From Palsa-147 sp963771905 (GTDB lineage Bacteria; Acidobacteriota; Terriglobia; Acidiferrales; UBA7541): 64,000 nucleotides of DNA. The notes under the pieces are model-generated. The model was given only the letters and a program-made list of their open reading frames with translations. It searched no databases and was not told where the DNA came from. A program made the position numbers and the translations under genes. Every line of letters starts with the position of its first letter. Position 1 is the stretch's first letter. The stretch covers positions 62,001 through 126,000 of the forward strand of contig CAVYVI010000008.1 in NCBI GenBank assembly GCA_963771905.1, given 5' to 3'. Below, piece after piece: positions 35,027 to 42,169 of the stretch.

Positions 35027-35285
35027 GCCATCTCCCTCTGATGCGGATACTAACCGCGTTCTGAGTCGTGCGCAAGACGCAGAGTCGTCGCAAGTTATTT
35101 CGAAGAAATGCAAGCGGCGCAACGCTCGAATGACCTTGCAGGATCCGCCGGCCTTGGGGGTGATTACCGAAACTTTGCTTGATTCGCGGCGGACGCGGTT
35201 CTCGCTGCGATACGACTTCTAGGGCGAGTTAGGAATAACGCGGGGTCGCGGCGATTCCGTGATTGGCGTCGAATGCTTACCAGGC

Positions 35286-36365
35286 TCAAACGCGCTCGAG
35301 CTGTGTGAGACGGAACGGATCGACCGTATTGTCGTGAAGCTCCAGCCAAACGCGGTCGGGAATCGAAAGAAAGACGTCGACGACTCGCGGATCAAATTGC
35401 GTTCCGGAATTGCGCTGAATTTCCTCACGCGCCGCCGAGATGGGCAGAGCTTTGCGATAGGGGCGGTCGGAAATCATGGCGTCGAGCGTGTCGGCAACGG
35501 CGAATATGCGCGAGCCAAGCGGAATCTTCTCACCTTTCAATCCGCGCGGGTAACCTGACCCGTTGAAACACTCCTGGTGGGTCAGAACGATCTCCGCGGC
35601 TTCCTTGAGAAACGGAATCCTCTCGAGCACGGAAAATCCGATGTCGCAGTGTCGCCGCATGGTGGTGCGCTCGTCGGCGGTGAGCGGGCCCGGCTTGCGC
35701 AGGATGGAATCAGGAATGCCCATCTTGCCAATGTCGTGAAGGAAGGCGCCGCGAGCGATGTGGCGGAGCGCCATTTTGTCGACGTTCATCGACTTCGCGA
35801 TGGTGATCGTGAAAGCAGTCACGCGCTGGCAATGGCCTTCGGTCTCCGCATCCTTCGCGTCGAGCGCGCCGCCCAGCGCTTCGAGCGTGTAGTCGTAAGA
35901 TTGCTCGAGATCGCGCAGCGCCAGCGAGAGTTGTTGCGTACGTTCGGCGACGAGCTGCTCGAGATCACTCTGGTACGTCCGATTCTCCATGACCAGCCGG
36001 CGATGCTCGAGCGCGCGGCGCACGCTCACGTAAAGCTGATCTTTCTCGAACGGCTTGAGAATGTAATCGTACGCTCCGTTGCGGATGGCCTCGAGCGCGA
36101 TTGAGATATCGTGCATCGCGGTGACCATGATCACCGGAACGTCTGGATCGTGCTCGCGCAACTGAGCGAGCAGCTTCAGCCCGTCCATTTCGGGCATGAC
36201 GATATCGCTCAGGACCAGGGACGGGGATTCGCGGCGGAAATGTTCAAGAGCGACGAGGCCGTTTGGAACGGCCTGGCAGACGTAGCCCTTGGTCTCTAGA
36301 AGTGTCGAAATGACTTCCCGGATGGCCTCTTCGTCATCCGCAATCAGAATCTTTTCGCGTTCCAC
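35286..36365 (-). CDS. response regulator with HD-GYP cyclic-di-GMP phosphodiesterase domain (RpfG type)
   Basis: 359 residues. Receiver domain: acidic pair in LIADDEEA, phospho-acceptor Asp54 in LSDIVMPEMDG, Lys in YILKPFE. A coiled-coil linker (about residues 120-160) leads to the HD-GYP domain with HDIGKMGIPD, THQECFNGSGYPRGL and the VADTLDAM metal residues. Hydrolyses c-di-GMP when phosphorylated. GTG 36365 is used, with GAGG upstream inside a palindrome. A longer frame to 36503 lacks a site. No histidine kinase is next to it. Confidence 0.88.
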   Translation of the reverse strand: MEREKILIADDEEAIREVISTLLETKGYVCQAVPNGLVALEHFRRESPSLVLSDIVMPEMDGLKLLAQLREHDPDVPVIMVTAMHDISIALEAIRNGAYDYILKPFEKDQLYVSVRRALEHRRLVMENRTYQSDLEQLVAERTQQLSLALRDLEQSYDYTLEALGGALDAKDAETEGHCQRVTAFTITIAKSMNVDKMALRHIARGAFLHDIGKMGIPDSILRKPGPLTADERTTMRRHCDIGFSVLERIPFLKEAAEIVLTHQECFNGSGYPRGLKGEKIPLGSRIFAVADTLDAMISDRPYRKALPISAAREEIQRNSGTQFDPRVVDVFLSIPDRVWLELHDNTVDPFRLTQLERV

Positions 36366-36373
36366 GATAAAGG

Positions 36374-36385
36374 CCTCACGTGAGG
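36374..36385. promoter_or_regulatory. palindrome overlapping the ribosome-binding site of the HD-GYP gene
   Basis: CCTCACGTGAGG is a perfect 12-bp palindrome. Its right half on the minus strand is the GAGG ribosome-binding site for the GTG at 36365, so a bound protein or a cruciform-type RNA fold could affect expression. Confidence 0.4.
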
Positions 36386-36563
36386 GGTGTCTGGCATCAT
36401 CATCTATTGTCGCAGGCTGTCGGGAGGAGATTGTCACGCTTTCCAAGGAATGTGCCGGTTCTGGCAATGGCCTTGGGCGAACGCGCGTCGCGGGTGCCGG
36501 CAACGGACGTCGCGAAGTGTAACGCCACGGGCAGCGGGAAATTGCGCTGGAGGAATGAGCGAG

Positions 36564-37130
36564 TTACACGCCGGACGCGCCGCGCATGGCTCGTTCGGCA
36601 GCAGGGGTTTGCATCCAGGTCATGAGCGCCTCGAGTTCGCGGGCGCGGCCTGCGACGATGTCCGCCAGCTGCGTGAGGGCGGTGATTTCGAGGCTGCCAC
36701 CGGCCCATAGGCGAACCACCGAGGTTCGATACAACAGACGGAAGCGCAATTCGAGCCAAAGTCTTTCGGCTTCCTGGGCGTGCACGATTTCGGGCGAGTG
36801 TGACGCGACAACGCGGGCCAGATTGTCGAGCCGTGCAAAATCCTCCCCTATCGCGGACAGATATTTTCGGAGAACCTTGCGCCTCTCGAGTTGCACTCTC
36901 TTGGCCGCGGAGGCGGGCAAACGCCGATCGATGAACGCACGATCATCAGTAGCCAATGCTTGGCGCATCTGCGTGAGATGACGGCAGTGGCGCGCGGAAA
37001 GAGCCTCCAGCTCCGAAGTGACAACAGGCCCCAGCGCGGATTCGGCGGCCAACGGACGAACCAAGAGCCACGCGACCACGGCCAGCAACAGAACCGCACC
37101 AGCAATGAATAGGATCGCCGTCAAGGTCAC
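36564..37130 (-). CDS. membrane-anchored coiled-coil protein
   Basis: 188 residues. GTG 37130 overlaps the stop of the upstream gene (GTGA), so the two are translationally coupled. One N-terminal membrane helix (LTAILFIAGAVLLLAVVAWLLV) precedes a cytoplasmic or periplasmic all-helical domain rich in Arg, Glu and Leu. Not recognised; a helical signalling or scaffold role is possible. GGAG lies nine bases upstream of the start. Confidence 0.7.
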   Translation of the reverse strand: MTLTAILFIAGAVLLLAVVAWLLVRPLAAESALGPVVTSELEALSARHCRHLTQMRQALATDDRAFIDRRLPASAAKRVQLERRKVLRKYLSAIGEDFARLDNLARVVASHSPEIVHAQEAERLWLELRFRLLYRTSVVRLWAGGSLEITALTQLADIVAGRARELEALMTWMQTPAAERAMRGASGV

Positions 37131-37900
37131 TTCATGATCTCCGAAAGGCGCGTATTCAAGCGGCGAAGCCGGAAATTCATCTCGGGCATGAGGGTCATAT
37201 ACACCCGGGAATCGAGCAGCTCGACCCTCTTCTGTTCCGCGATCGGTTTCCATACTGCGGCGAGCCACATCAGCATCGCCACTGCGAAGGAGTCGATACG
37301 AATTTCAGTATAGATCGGGTAGTAAGATCCGAGCCACGTTTTCAATAACCCAGTACTGGCGACCTGGATCGCGGAGTAAAAGGCGAGCCCGCCCACCACA
37401 AGCGCAATGGCAGGCTCAATGCGGATCCGGTAATAGCGTGAGAACGCGAGACCGAACACGAGCGTGCCCACAATCGCGAGCTCGAGGCCGCGTTCGGCGG
37501 TTGAAAGAAACGTGACGAATGAATTTTGGCTGTGATAGGCGGCGACGCTCGCGGAGGATAGGAGCAGTACGGCGACTCCGATCAATAGCATTCGGCAAAG
37601 CCGCCAAATTCCTATGTAGGGCGCAAGAATCTGCCGGCACGCCTCCCCAATGACAATCGCGCGTATCGCCATGAGTGGGACTTGCGCGAGCCAGTATGAC
37701 CAGAAGTACGTCCTGGACGTGAAGCCTGCGACGCCGACCACCAACAATTGGATGACCTCGACAACCACAAGCAGAGTCAGATAGACGGTGAACCATGGCA
37801 GCCGGCTGAAAAATTTATGACGAAGGGCAAGCGCAGCAACACTAGCGTCCAGGAGAAGCCCGATGACCCAGCGAGGATTGTGCAAGATATCGAAATGCAT
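37127..37900 (-). CDS. polytopic membrane protein, about seven helices
   Basis: 257 residues. Hydrophobic segments near residues 10-28, 36-58, 68-88, 98-120, 130-152, 165-185 and 205-222 suggest seven helices, followed by a basic cytoplasmic tail (MNFRLRRLNTRLSEIMK). No family is recognised with certainty. The architecture is that of a 7TM sensor without a kinase domain. It lies between the small repeat peptide gene and the coiled-coil membrane protein, on the same strand. Confidence 0.7.
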   Translation of the reverse strand: MHFDILHNPRWVIGLLLDASVAALALRHKFFSRLPWFTVYLTLLVVVEVIQLLVVGVAGFTSRTYFWSYWLAQVPLMAIRAIVIGEACRQILAPYIGIWRLCRMLLIGVAVLLLSSASVAAYHSQNSFVTFLSTAERGLELAIVGTLVFGLAFSRYYRIRIEPAIALVVGGLAFYSAIQVASTGLLKTWLGSYYPIYTEIRIDSFAVAMLMWLAAVWKPIAEQKRVELLDSRVYMTLMPEMNFRLRRLNTRLSEIMK

Positions 37901-37976
37901 CGGAATCGAAGCGCATCATAGCACCCAGTAGCAAGCAAGTAAACCACGATCCGCTTCGATTCCGAGTGGCTGAACC

Positions 37977-38198
37977 CTACCCTTTTGGTCCCGTCGGTGG
38001 TAGTGGCGGGATCGGCATCCCCGAACCGTCGAGGAAACCGTGCACCGGCTTGGTTGGCGGCAGTGGCGGGATCGGCATCCCCGAACCATCAGCCCAAATG
38101 GGTTGACTATTTACCGAAAGAGTGTTGACGCCAACGGCGACAGGGAGTAGCATGGCCGACACGAGCGCTAACAGCGCCAGTACTTTTATTTGTTTCAT
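37977..38198 (-). CDS. small secreted peptide precursor with two Pro-rich repeats
   Basis: 73 residues. ATG 38198 has a strong AAGGAGG eight bases upstream. An N-terminal signal peptide (KVLALLALVSAMLLPVAVGV) is followed by a short linker and two copies of DGSGMPIPPLPPT at about residues 37-49 and 57-69, separated by KPVHGFL; the C-terminus is GPKG. At the DNA level the repeats share 26 identical bases (38002-38027 and 38062-38087, 60 bases apart). I do not recognise the family. The arrangement suggests a peptide cut into two similar mature units, or a Pro-rich ligand displayed outside the cell. Confidence 0.75.
   Translation of the reverse strand: MKQIKVLALLALVSAMLLPVAVGVNTLSVNSQPIWADGSGMPIPPLPPTKPVHGFLDGSGMPIPPLPPTGPKG
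38002..38087. repeat. 26-bp direct repeat inside the small peptide gene
   Basis: Identical 26-base blocks at 38002-38027 and 38062-38087, spaced by 60 bases (20 codons), encode the shared GSGMPIPPL part of the two peptide repeats. Confidence 0.9.
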
Positions 38199-38268
38199 GT
38201 TGAGAATCCTCCTTGAATGGGGACAGTCTTAACGAAGTAAATCGGAAACGGCAGGTAGAACCGAAAAC

Positions 38269-38284
38269 GTTCGGAAAACAGAAC
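38269..38284. promoter_or_regulatory. candidate operator, copy 1
   Basis: GTTCGGAAAACAGAAC, ending ten bases before the ATG at 38295. The same 16-base motif with two changes is at 39526-39541, upstream of the helix-turn-helix gene. It has GTTC/GAAC arms around an 8-base spacer. Placed to control the 149-residue gene and possibly the divergent peptide gene. Confidence 0.6.
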
Positions 38285-38294
38285 AGGCAGGCCG

Positions 38295-38744
38295 ATGGAG
38301 TCTTTGGAGCGCTTCCAACAGAATCAGCGAATCATCGACGACTTCACTTTGCGCACTCTCGCGGCGATTCCCAGCCAGTTCGGGAGGTTGATTCACGTCG
38401 CGACGCTGCGGGACCTTGGCTCCGGGCGGTATAGCCACGCGGGCCTCGAGGCGGTTTTTCAAGAGCGTGGCGTCCATCCCGCGCTGTATTACTGCCATGA
38501 AGAAATTTTTCAGAAGATTCTCGAGACACCCCTCGAAAAGCAGGAGTTGGATTTGCGGTCGTGTTTAGCCGGGATGGAAGGGGGACTCACGGAGGTGGCG
38601 GCGAATTGGATGGAACTTGAGTTCTATCGCCTGCTGATGCCACTCGGCACCCCGGAGTATATGCGGGATCTATTCTGCTCGAACCTGCGAATCTTACTGG
38701 AACTCTTTGTAGCCGAACAAGTTAGCGTTGCGTTAGCCGCATAG
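38295..38744 (+). CDS. hypothetical helical protein, 149 residues
   Basis: Not recognised. Mostly alpha-helical: RFQQNQRIIDDFTLRTLA, then SAGLEAVF-type segments and LELFVAEQVSVALAA at the end. No signal peptide or membrane helix, so cytosolic. The candidate operator is directly upstream and the gene is divergent from the secreted repeat peptide (96 bases between starts). Its last 23 bases overlap the end of the convergent regulator gene. The three genes probably form one locus. The helical make-up would suit a peptide- or protein-binding partner. Confidence 0.65.
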   Translation: MESLERFQQNQRIIDDFTLRTLAAIPSQFGRLIHVATLRDLGSGRYSHAGLEAVFQERGVHPALYYCHEEIFQKILETPLEKQELDLRSCLAGMEGGLTEVAANWMELEFYRLLMPLGTPEYMRDLFCSNLRILLELFVAEQVSVALAA

Positions 38745-39459
38745 CGACGCCGACCACCCTCCCAACGATTTCGGCATCTTCCGGATACCGATAGCATTCG
38801 GGTGCGCTCGATGAATGCGGATAAGGCTGCAAAATCAGGCGTCCGCGATCCTGCGAACACCACGAGCAGCGATAGCCCCGGCGGATATCCACAAAATAGA
38901 GCGGCCTTTCGAATTCATTCTGCCAGCCACCAGCGTCGATCTCCTGCAGCATCGGATCAATCAGGAGCAGCGAGCCCGGACGGACAAGAGGATCCATCCA
39001 TCGGTCCTCTGTGCCGACAAAACCGTAGCGGTGCTTCGTGCCGTCGAGCAAGGCTCCTTCGAACTGTTTCCACGACTCGACCATTCGCGTGAGACTGTCG
39101 CTGCGGCGCGGGTCGAATGCGGGATCGAATCGCAGAGGCAAACTCAGGCGTCGAGGGGGCGTGGCGAGATGGGTATTCTTAGCGCCGTGAGCGAAACCGT
39201 CGCGAAAATGTTCTTCGAGGGGAATGTCGTACCACTGGCAGACTTCGAAAACGTCGAGATGATAGAGCGTGCATAGCGTATAGAGCTTGTGCAGCGTCGG
39301 AGTGACGCCAGCGTTTTCGATATCGGCCAGGCGGCTGATGTGAATTATGAATTCCGGGCGCCCATGCTTGCTGGCCAATTCGTAGCTGGATTGTTCGACG
39401 TCGCGGTACGTGAGTCCCAGTCGCTCACGCACCTGTCTAAGGCTAGACCCGGGCTGCAT
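38722..39459 (-). CDS. Xre-type regulator with S24/LexA-like domain lacking catalytic residues
   Basis: 245 residues. The N-terminal helix-turn-helix (LRQVRERLGLTYRDVEQSS, with HISRLADIENAGVTPTLHKL) is followed by a C-terminal LexA/CI-type fold: WMDPLVRPGSLLLIDP (residues 154-169) matches the 'SMEPTL..GD..lvdp' segment, and EDAEIVGRVVGVAMRL the closing strand. The catalytic Ser is replaced by Trp154 and no Lys appears at the usual position, so self-cleavage is unlikely; the fold may act as a sensor. ATG 39459 is preceded by GGGGGA. A TATAAT promoter with an inverted repeat lies upstream. Confidence 0.82.
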   Translation of the reverse strand: MQPGSSLRQVRERLGLTYRDVEQSSYELASKHGRPEFIIHISRLADIENAGVTPTLHKLYTLCTLYHLDVFEVCQWYDIPLEEHFRDGFAHGAKNTHLATPPRRLSLPLRFDPAFDPRRSDSLTRMVESWKQFEGALLDGTKHRYGFVGTEDRWMDPLVRPGSLLLIDPMLQEIDAGGWQNEFERPLYFVDIRRGYRCSWCSQDRGRLILQPYPHSSSAPECYRYPEDAEIVGRVVGVAMRLTQR

Positions 39460-39501
39460 GAATTCCCCCAAAGAGCATCCCCGCCGGGAGTATGAGGGGA
39501 G

Positions 39502-39544
39502 ATTATAGCAGACCGCCCACGTGCTGTTCCGTAAACAGAACAGC
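39502..39544 (-). promoter_or_regulatory. promoter and operator of the Xre/S24-like regulator (copy 2)
   Basis: On the minus strand TATAAT (complement of 39502-39507) is a perfect -10 element. The region upstream, where -35 should be, holds GCTGTTC (39523-39529) and GAACAGC (39538-39544), 7-bp inverted arms around an 8-base spacer. The core GTTCCGTAAACAGAAC (39526-39541) matches the motif at 38269-38284 in 14 of 16 positions. Autorepression by the regulator is the simplest reading. Confidence 0.6.
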
Positions 39545-39653
39545 GGCGCGGTTGCGCCACAGCGAGACGAATCGCCGCAGACCGGTTGGGGAATTATTTC
39601 GAAAACCTGATATCCTGAATTCTTATGGCAAATTTCTCGGGGTCTCGATCACG

Positions 39654-41084
39654 ATGACGGGCACGCGGTTCAGGCTCGCGCTAGTTCTGATCGTTCTCTT
39701 CGCGCTCGCTCCTGCAGGCGCGCGGGTTTGGGGACAGCAAGCCGCTTCGCCGCCGACCGCTCCTGTCGCCGGGACGCAAGGCGCCGTGCACGGAGGCCCG
39801 GAATTTATACACGCGGCCGACGAAGTTCTCGCGCAAATGAGCGCGCTGCTCAGTTTACCGATAAAAGAGCCGCTGAAGAAGACGCTGCGTTCAAAGCAGG
39901 AAATTCGCGATTACCTGATCCGCGAAGACGCGGAAGACAAGAACGCGGACCAGAAATACGCCGATCGCAAAGCGCTCGAGGCGTTCGGCCTGATCCCCAA
40001 GGATTTTCCTCTCGACTCCTTCATGCTCGACGTTCTCACCGATCAGGTCGCGGGCCTCTACGATCCAAAAGCCAAGGAATTCTATATCGCGGACTGGATT
40101 CCCGCCGACGAACAGCGCAGCGTAATGGCTCATGAGCTCACGCACGCTCTCGTCGACCAGTCGTTTCACCTGGACGAATGGATCAAAGCAGCGAGGCCGA
40201 ACGACGATGCGGAGCTGGCGCGCGATTCCGTCAGTGAGGGAACAGCCGTCGCTGCCATGATCGACTATTCACTCGCGGATCAGAAAATGAGCGTTCGCGA
40301 TTTGCCTGACGTCACCGCGATCATCCGCGCCAGCAGCGTCAGTGAAATGGAGAAGGATCCGCTTCTTTCGAAGGCGCCGCCGGTCATTCGCGACGAGCTT
40401 CTTTTTCCTTACCTGGATGGCACAACGTTCGCACAGCAGTTCCTGAAAGCGAATACCGGCTGGAAAGATTTGCACAAGTTGTTCGAAAATCCGCCGGTGT
40501 CAACACAGCAGATCATTCACCCGGAGCTGTATCTGAAGGGCGTGAAGCCGGAAACCGTAACGCTGCCGAAATGGAGCGGGCTCGTCCCAGCGGAATGGAA
40601 GATGCTGGAAGAAAATGTTCTGGGCGAATTCGCGCTTCGCGAAGTCTTGAAGCAATTCGTCGGCGAGGAGAGCGCGGAAAGGGTTGCGCCGTACTGGGCG
40701 GGAGATCGCTACGCGGTTTTCGAAGACACGAAGACAAAGCGGACGGAACTTATCGTGCGCGTGCATCTCGATAGCTCGGATGACGCCGCGCGTTTCTTTG
40801 GCCAGTACAGCGATGCACTCGAACTGAAATACAAGAAACGGACGGATCTCGTACGGCGGCCGAATTATTTCCAGTTCAAGAGCGACGCCGGGGGCGTTTT
40901 TCTGCGCTGCCTCGCGAGCGATTGTGTGTCGCTCGAGGGCGCTGACCGCGAAATGTTCGACAAGCTGAGTCGCGCGATCGGCTGGCCGGCCGCGCCGGGT
41001 GAACTCGAGGCTCCCGCGAAGTCAACGGTAACAGTACGGATTGCGCCAGGAAGCGTCACGGCCGTGAATCGCGCGTCCCTGTGA
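39654..41084 (+). CDS. secreted HExxH metallopeptidase-like protein
   Basis: 476 residues with a signal peptide (MTGTRFRLALVLIVLFALAP). The zinc motif is HELTH (His160-His164) in SVMAHELTHALVDQSF, with a candidate third ligand in SVSEGTAVA about 30 residues later, a gluzincin-like spacing. Family not identified with confidence; the C-terminal half has repeated GWKDLHKLFENPPVSTQQI-type segments as in other Acidobacteriota proteins of unknown role. It follows the regulator divergently, so it may be part of the peptide locus. Confidence 0.75.
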   Translation: MTGTRFRLALVLIVLFALAPAGARVWGQQAASPPTAPVAGTQGAVHGGPEFIHAADEVLAQMSALLSLPIKEPLKKTLRSKQEIRDYLIREDAEDKNADQKYADRKALEAFGLIPKDFPLDSFMLDVLTDQVAGLYDPKAKEFYIADWIPADEQRSVMAHELTHALVDQSFHLDEWIKAARPNDDAELARDSVSEGTAVAAMIDYSLADQKMSVRDLPDVTAIIRASSVSEMEKDPLLSKAPPVIRDELLFPYLDGTTFAQQFLKANTGWKDLHKLFENPPVSTQQIIHPELYLKGVKPETVTLPKWSGLVPAEWKMLEENVLGEFALREVLKQFVGEESAERVAPYWAGDRYAVFEDTKTKRTELIVRVHLDSSDDAARFFGQYSDALELKYKKRTDLVRRPNYFQFKSDAGGVFLRCLASDCVSLEGADREMFDKLSRAIGWPAAPGELEAPAKSTVTVRIAPGSVTAVNRASL

Positions 41085-41095
41085 TTTCCAGCGGT

Positions 41096-42082
41096 TTAAT
41101 TTTCGCGGCGAACCACCATCAAGGTTAGATCGTCGGTCGGAGGCTTCCCGTCCGAGAAGGCGTGGAGATCGCTGAGGCATGCCGCCGAGAATTCGGCGGG
41201 AGCCAGTTGATATTGCGATCCGATGAACTGGCGCAGGCGTTTTTCGCCGTACTCATCCCCATTTGAATCGCGCGATTCCGAGAGGCCGTCCGTGTAGAGG
41301 AACAGGCATTGCCCGGGGTCGAGCTGGAATTTCTGCGTGGTGTACGTTGAAGTGGAGAACAATCCCAAAGGCATACCCGTCGCCGAGATCGTCCGCACTC
41401 CCGCGCAGCCTGCGAGCCAAACCGGGAGATGTCCCGCGCTTCCGATTTCAATATTACCGTCGGAGTTCGCTCGTCCACACACCAGAGTCGCGTAGAGTCC
41501 GCCAATGGCGCTTTCGCAGAGCAGGCGATTCGCGGAGGCCAGCAATTGATCGAGCGGATGGCGCTGCGGAATCAGGCTGCGAAACATGGCGTGGAGATGC
41601 GCCATGAGCATGCACGCCGACATGCCCTTGCCGGAGACATCGCCTAAGAGAAAATAGAGCGCGCCTTCGCGATCGTTCGGCTGAATCACGTCGCAGTAGT
41701 CTCCGCTCACGGGCCCGGCGGGCCAGTAGTGATGGTGGATGCGCCAACCCACAGCATGAATGTCCTGAGCGGGAAGCAGCGATCTTTGAATGCCCGCTGC
41801 GCCTTCCAAATCGCGCTCGAGAGCGCGGCGTTCTTCCGCGCTGAGGTGATCGAGACAGAAGCGGATAAGCGGATCTTTTCTGAGGCGATCGGCTTCGACT
41901 GTTTCGTGGCAGACTTCACACAGACCGAACGTTCCCGTCTGCACGCGTTCGAGCGCCGCATCGACCTGTGCAAGTAAGTCGGTCAGGCCGTCGTTCGGCG
42001 CCGACCCGTCCATCGCAGAAACGAGCCGCTGGCGGCGACTTTCCAGCTCGGTTTGAAAATAGGCATTACTTGGTGCGGCCAT
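41096..42082 (-). CDS. TraR/DksA-type zinc finger fused to SpoIIE/RsbU phosphatase
   Basis: 328 residues. Residues 25-90 form a DksA/TraR-like segment with CEVCHETVEADRLRKDP and a third Cys in IRFCLDHLS. From about residue 100 follows a PP2C-type SpoIIE phosphatase: AAGIQRSLLPAQ, GPVSGDYCDV, LLGDVSGKGMSACML, LYTDGLSESRDSNGDEYG and PTDDLTLMVVRR. Such enzymes dephosphorylate anti-sigma antagonists in partner-switching. ATG 42082 has GGAGG eight bases upstream. Confidence 0.87.
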   Translation of the reverse strand: MAAPSNAYFQTELESRRQRLVSAMDGSAPNDGLTDLLAQVDAALERVQTGTFGLCEVCHETVEADRLRKDPLIRFCLDHLSAEERRALERDLEGAAGIQRSLLPAQDIHAVGWRIHHHYWPAGPVSGDYCDVIQPNDREGALYFLLGDVSGKGMSACMLMAHLHAMFRSLIPQRHPLDQLLASANRLLCESAIGGLYATLVCGRANSDGNIEIGSAGHLPVWLAGCAGVRTISATGMPLGLFSTSTYTTQKFQLDPGQCLFLYTDGLSESRDSNGDEYGEKRLRQFIGSQYQLAPAEFSAACLSDLHAFSDGKPPTDDLTLMVVRREN

Positions 42083-42169
42083 ACGTTGTACCTCCGAAGG
42101 CAAGTGTGGAAGACTTGCGAAACACGCGCCATCCGATTCGCGCACCCGAATCCCTGCCATTTCCGCTGA

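Noticed and set aside
35130..35222. possible 30-residue gene
   Set aside because: Too short, no ribosome-binding site and no homologue known to me.
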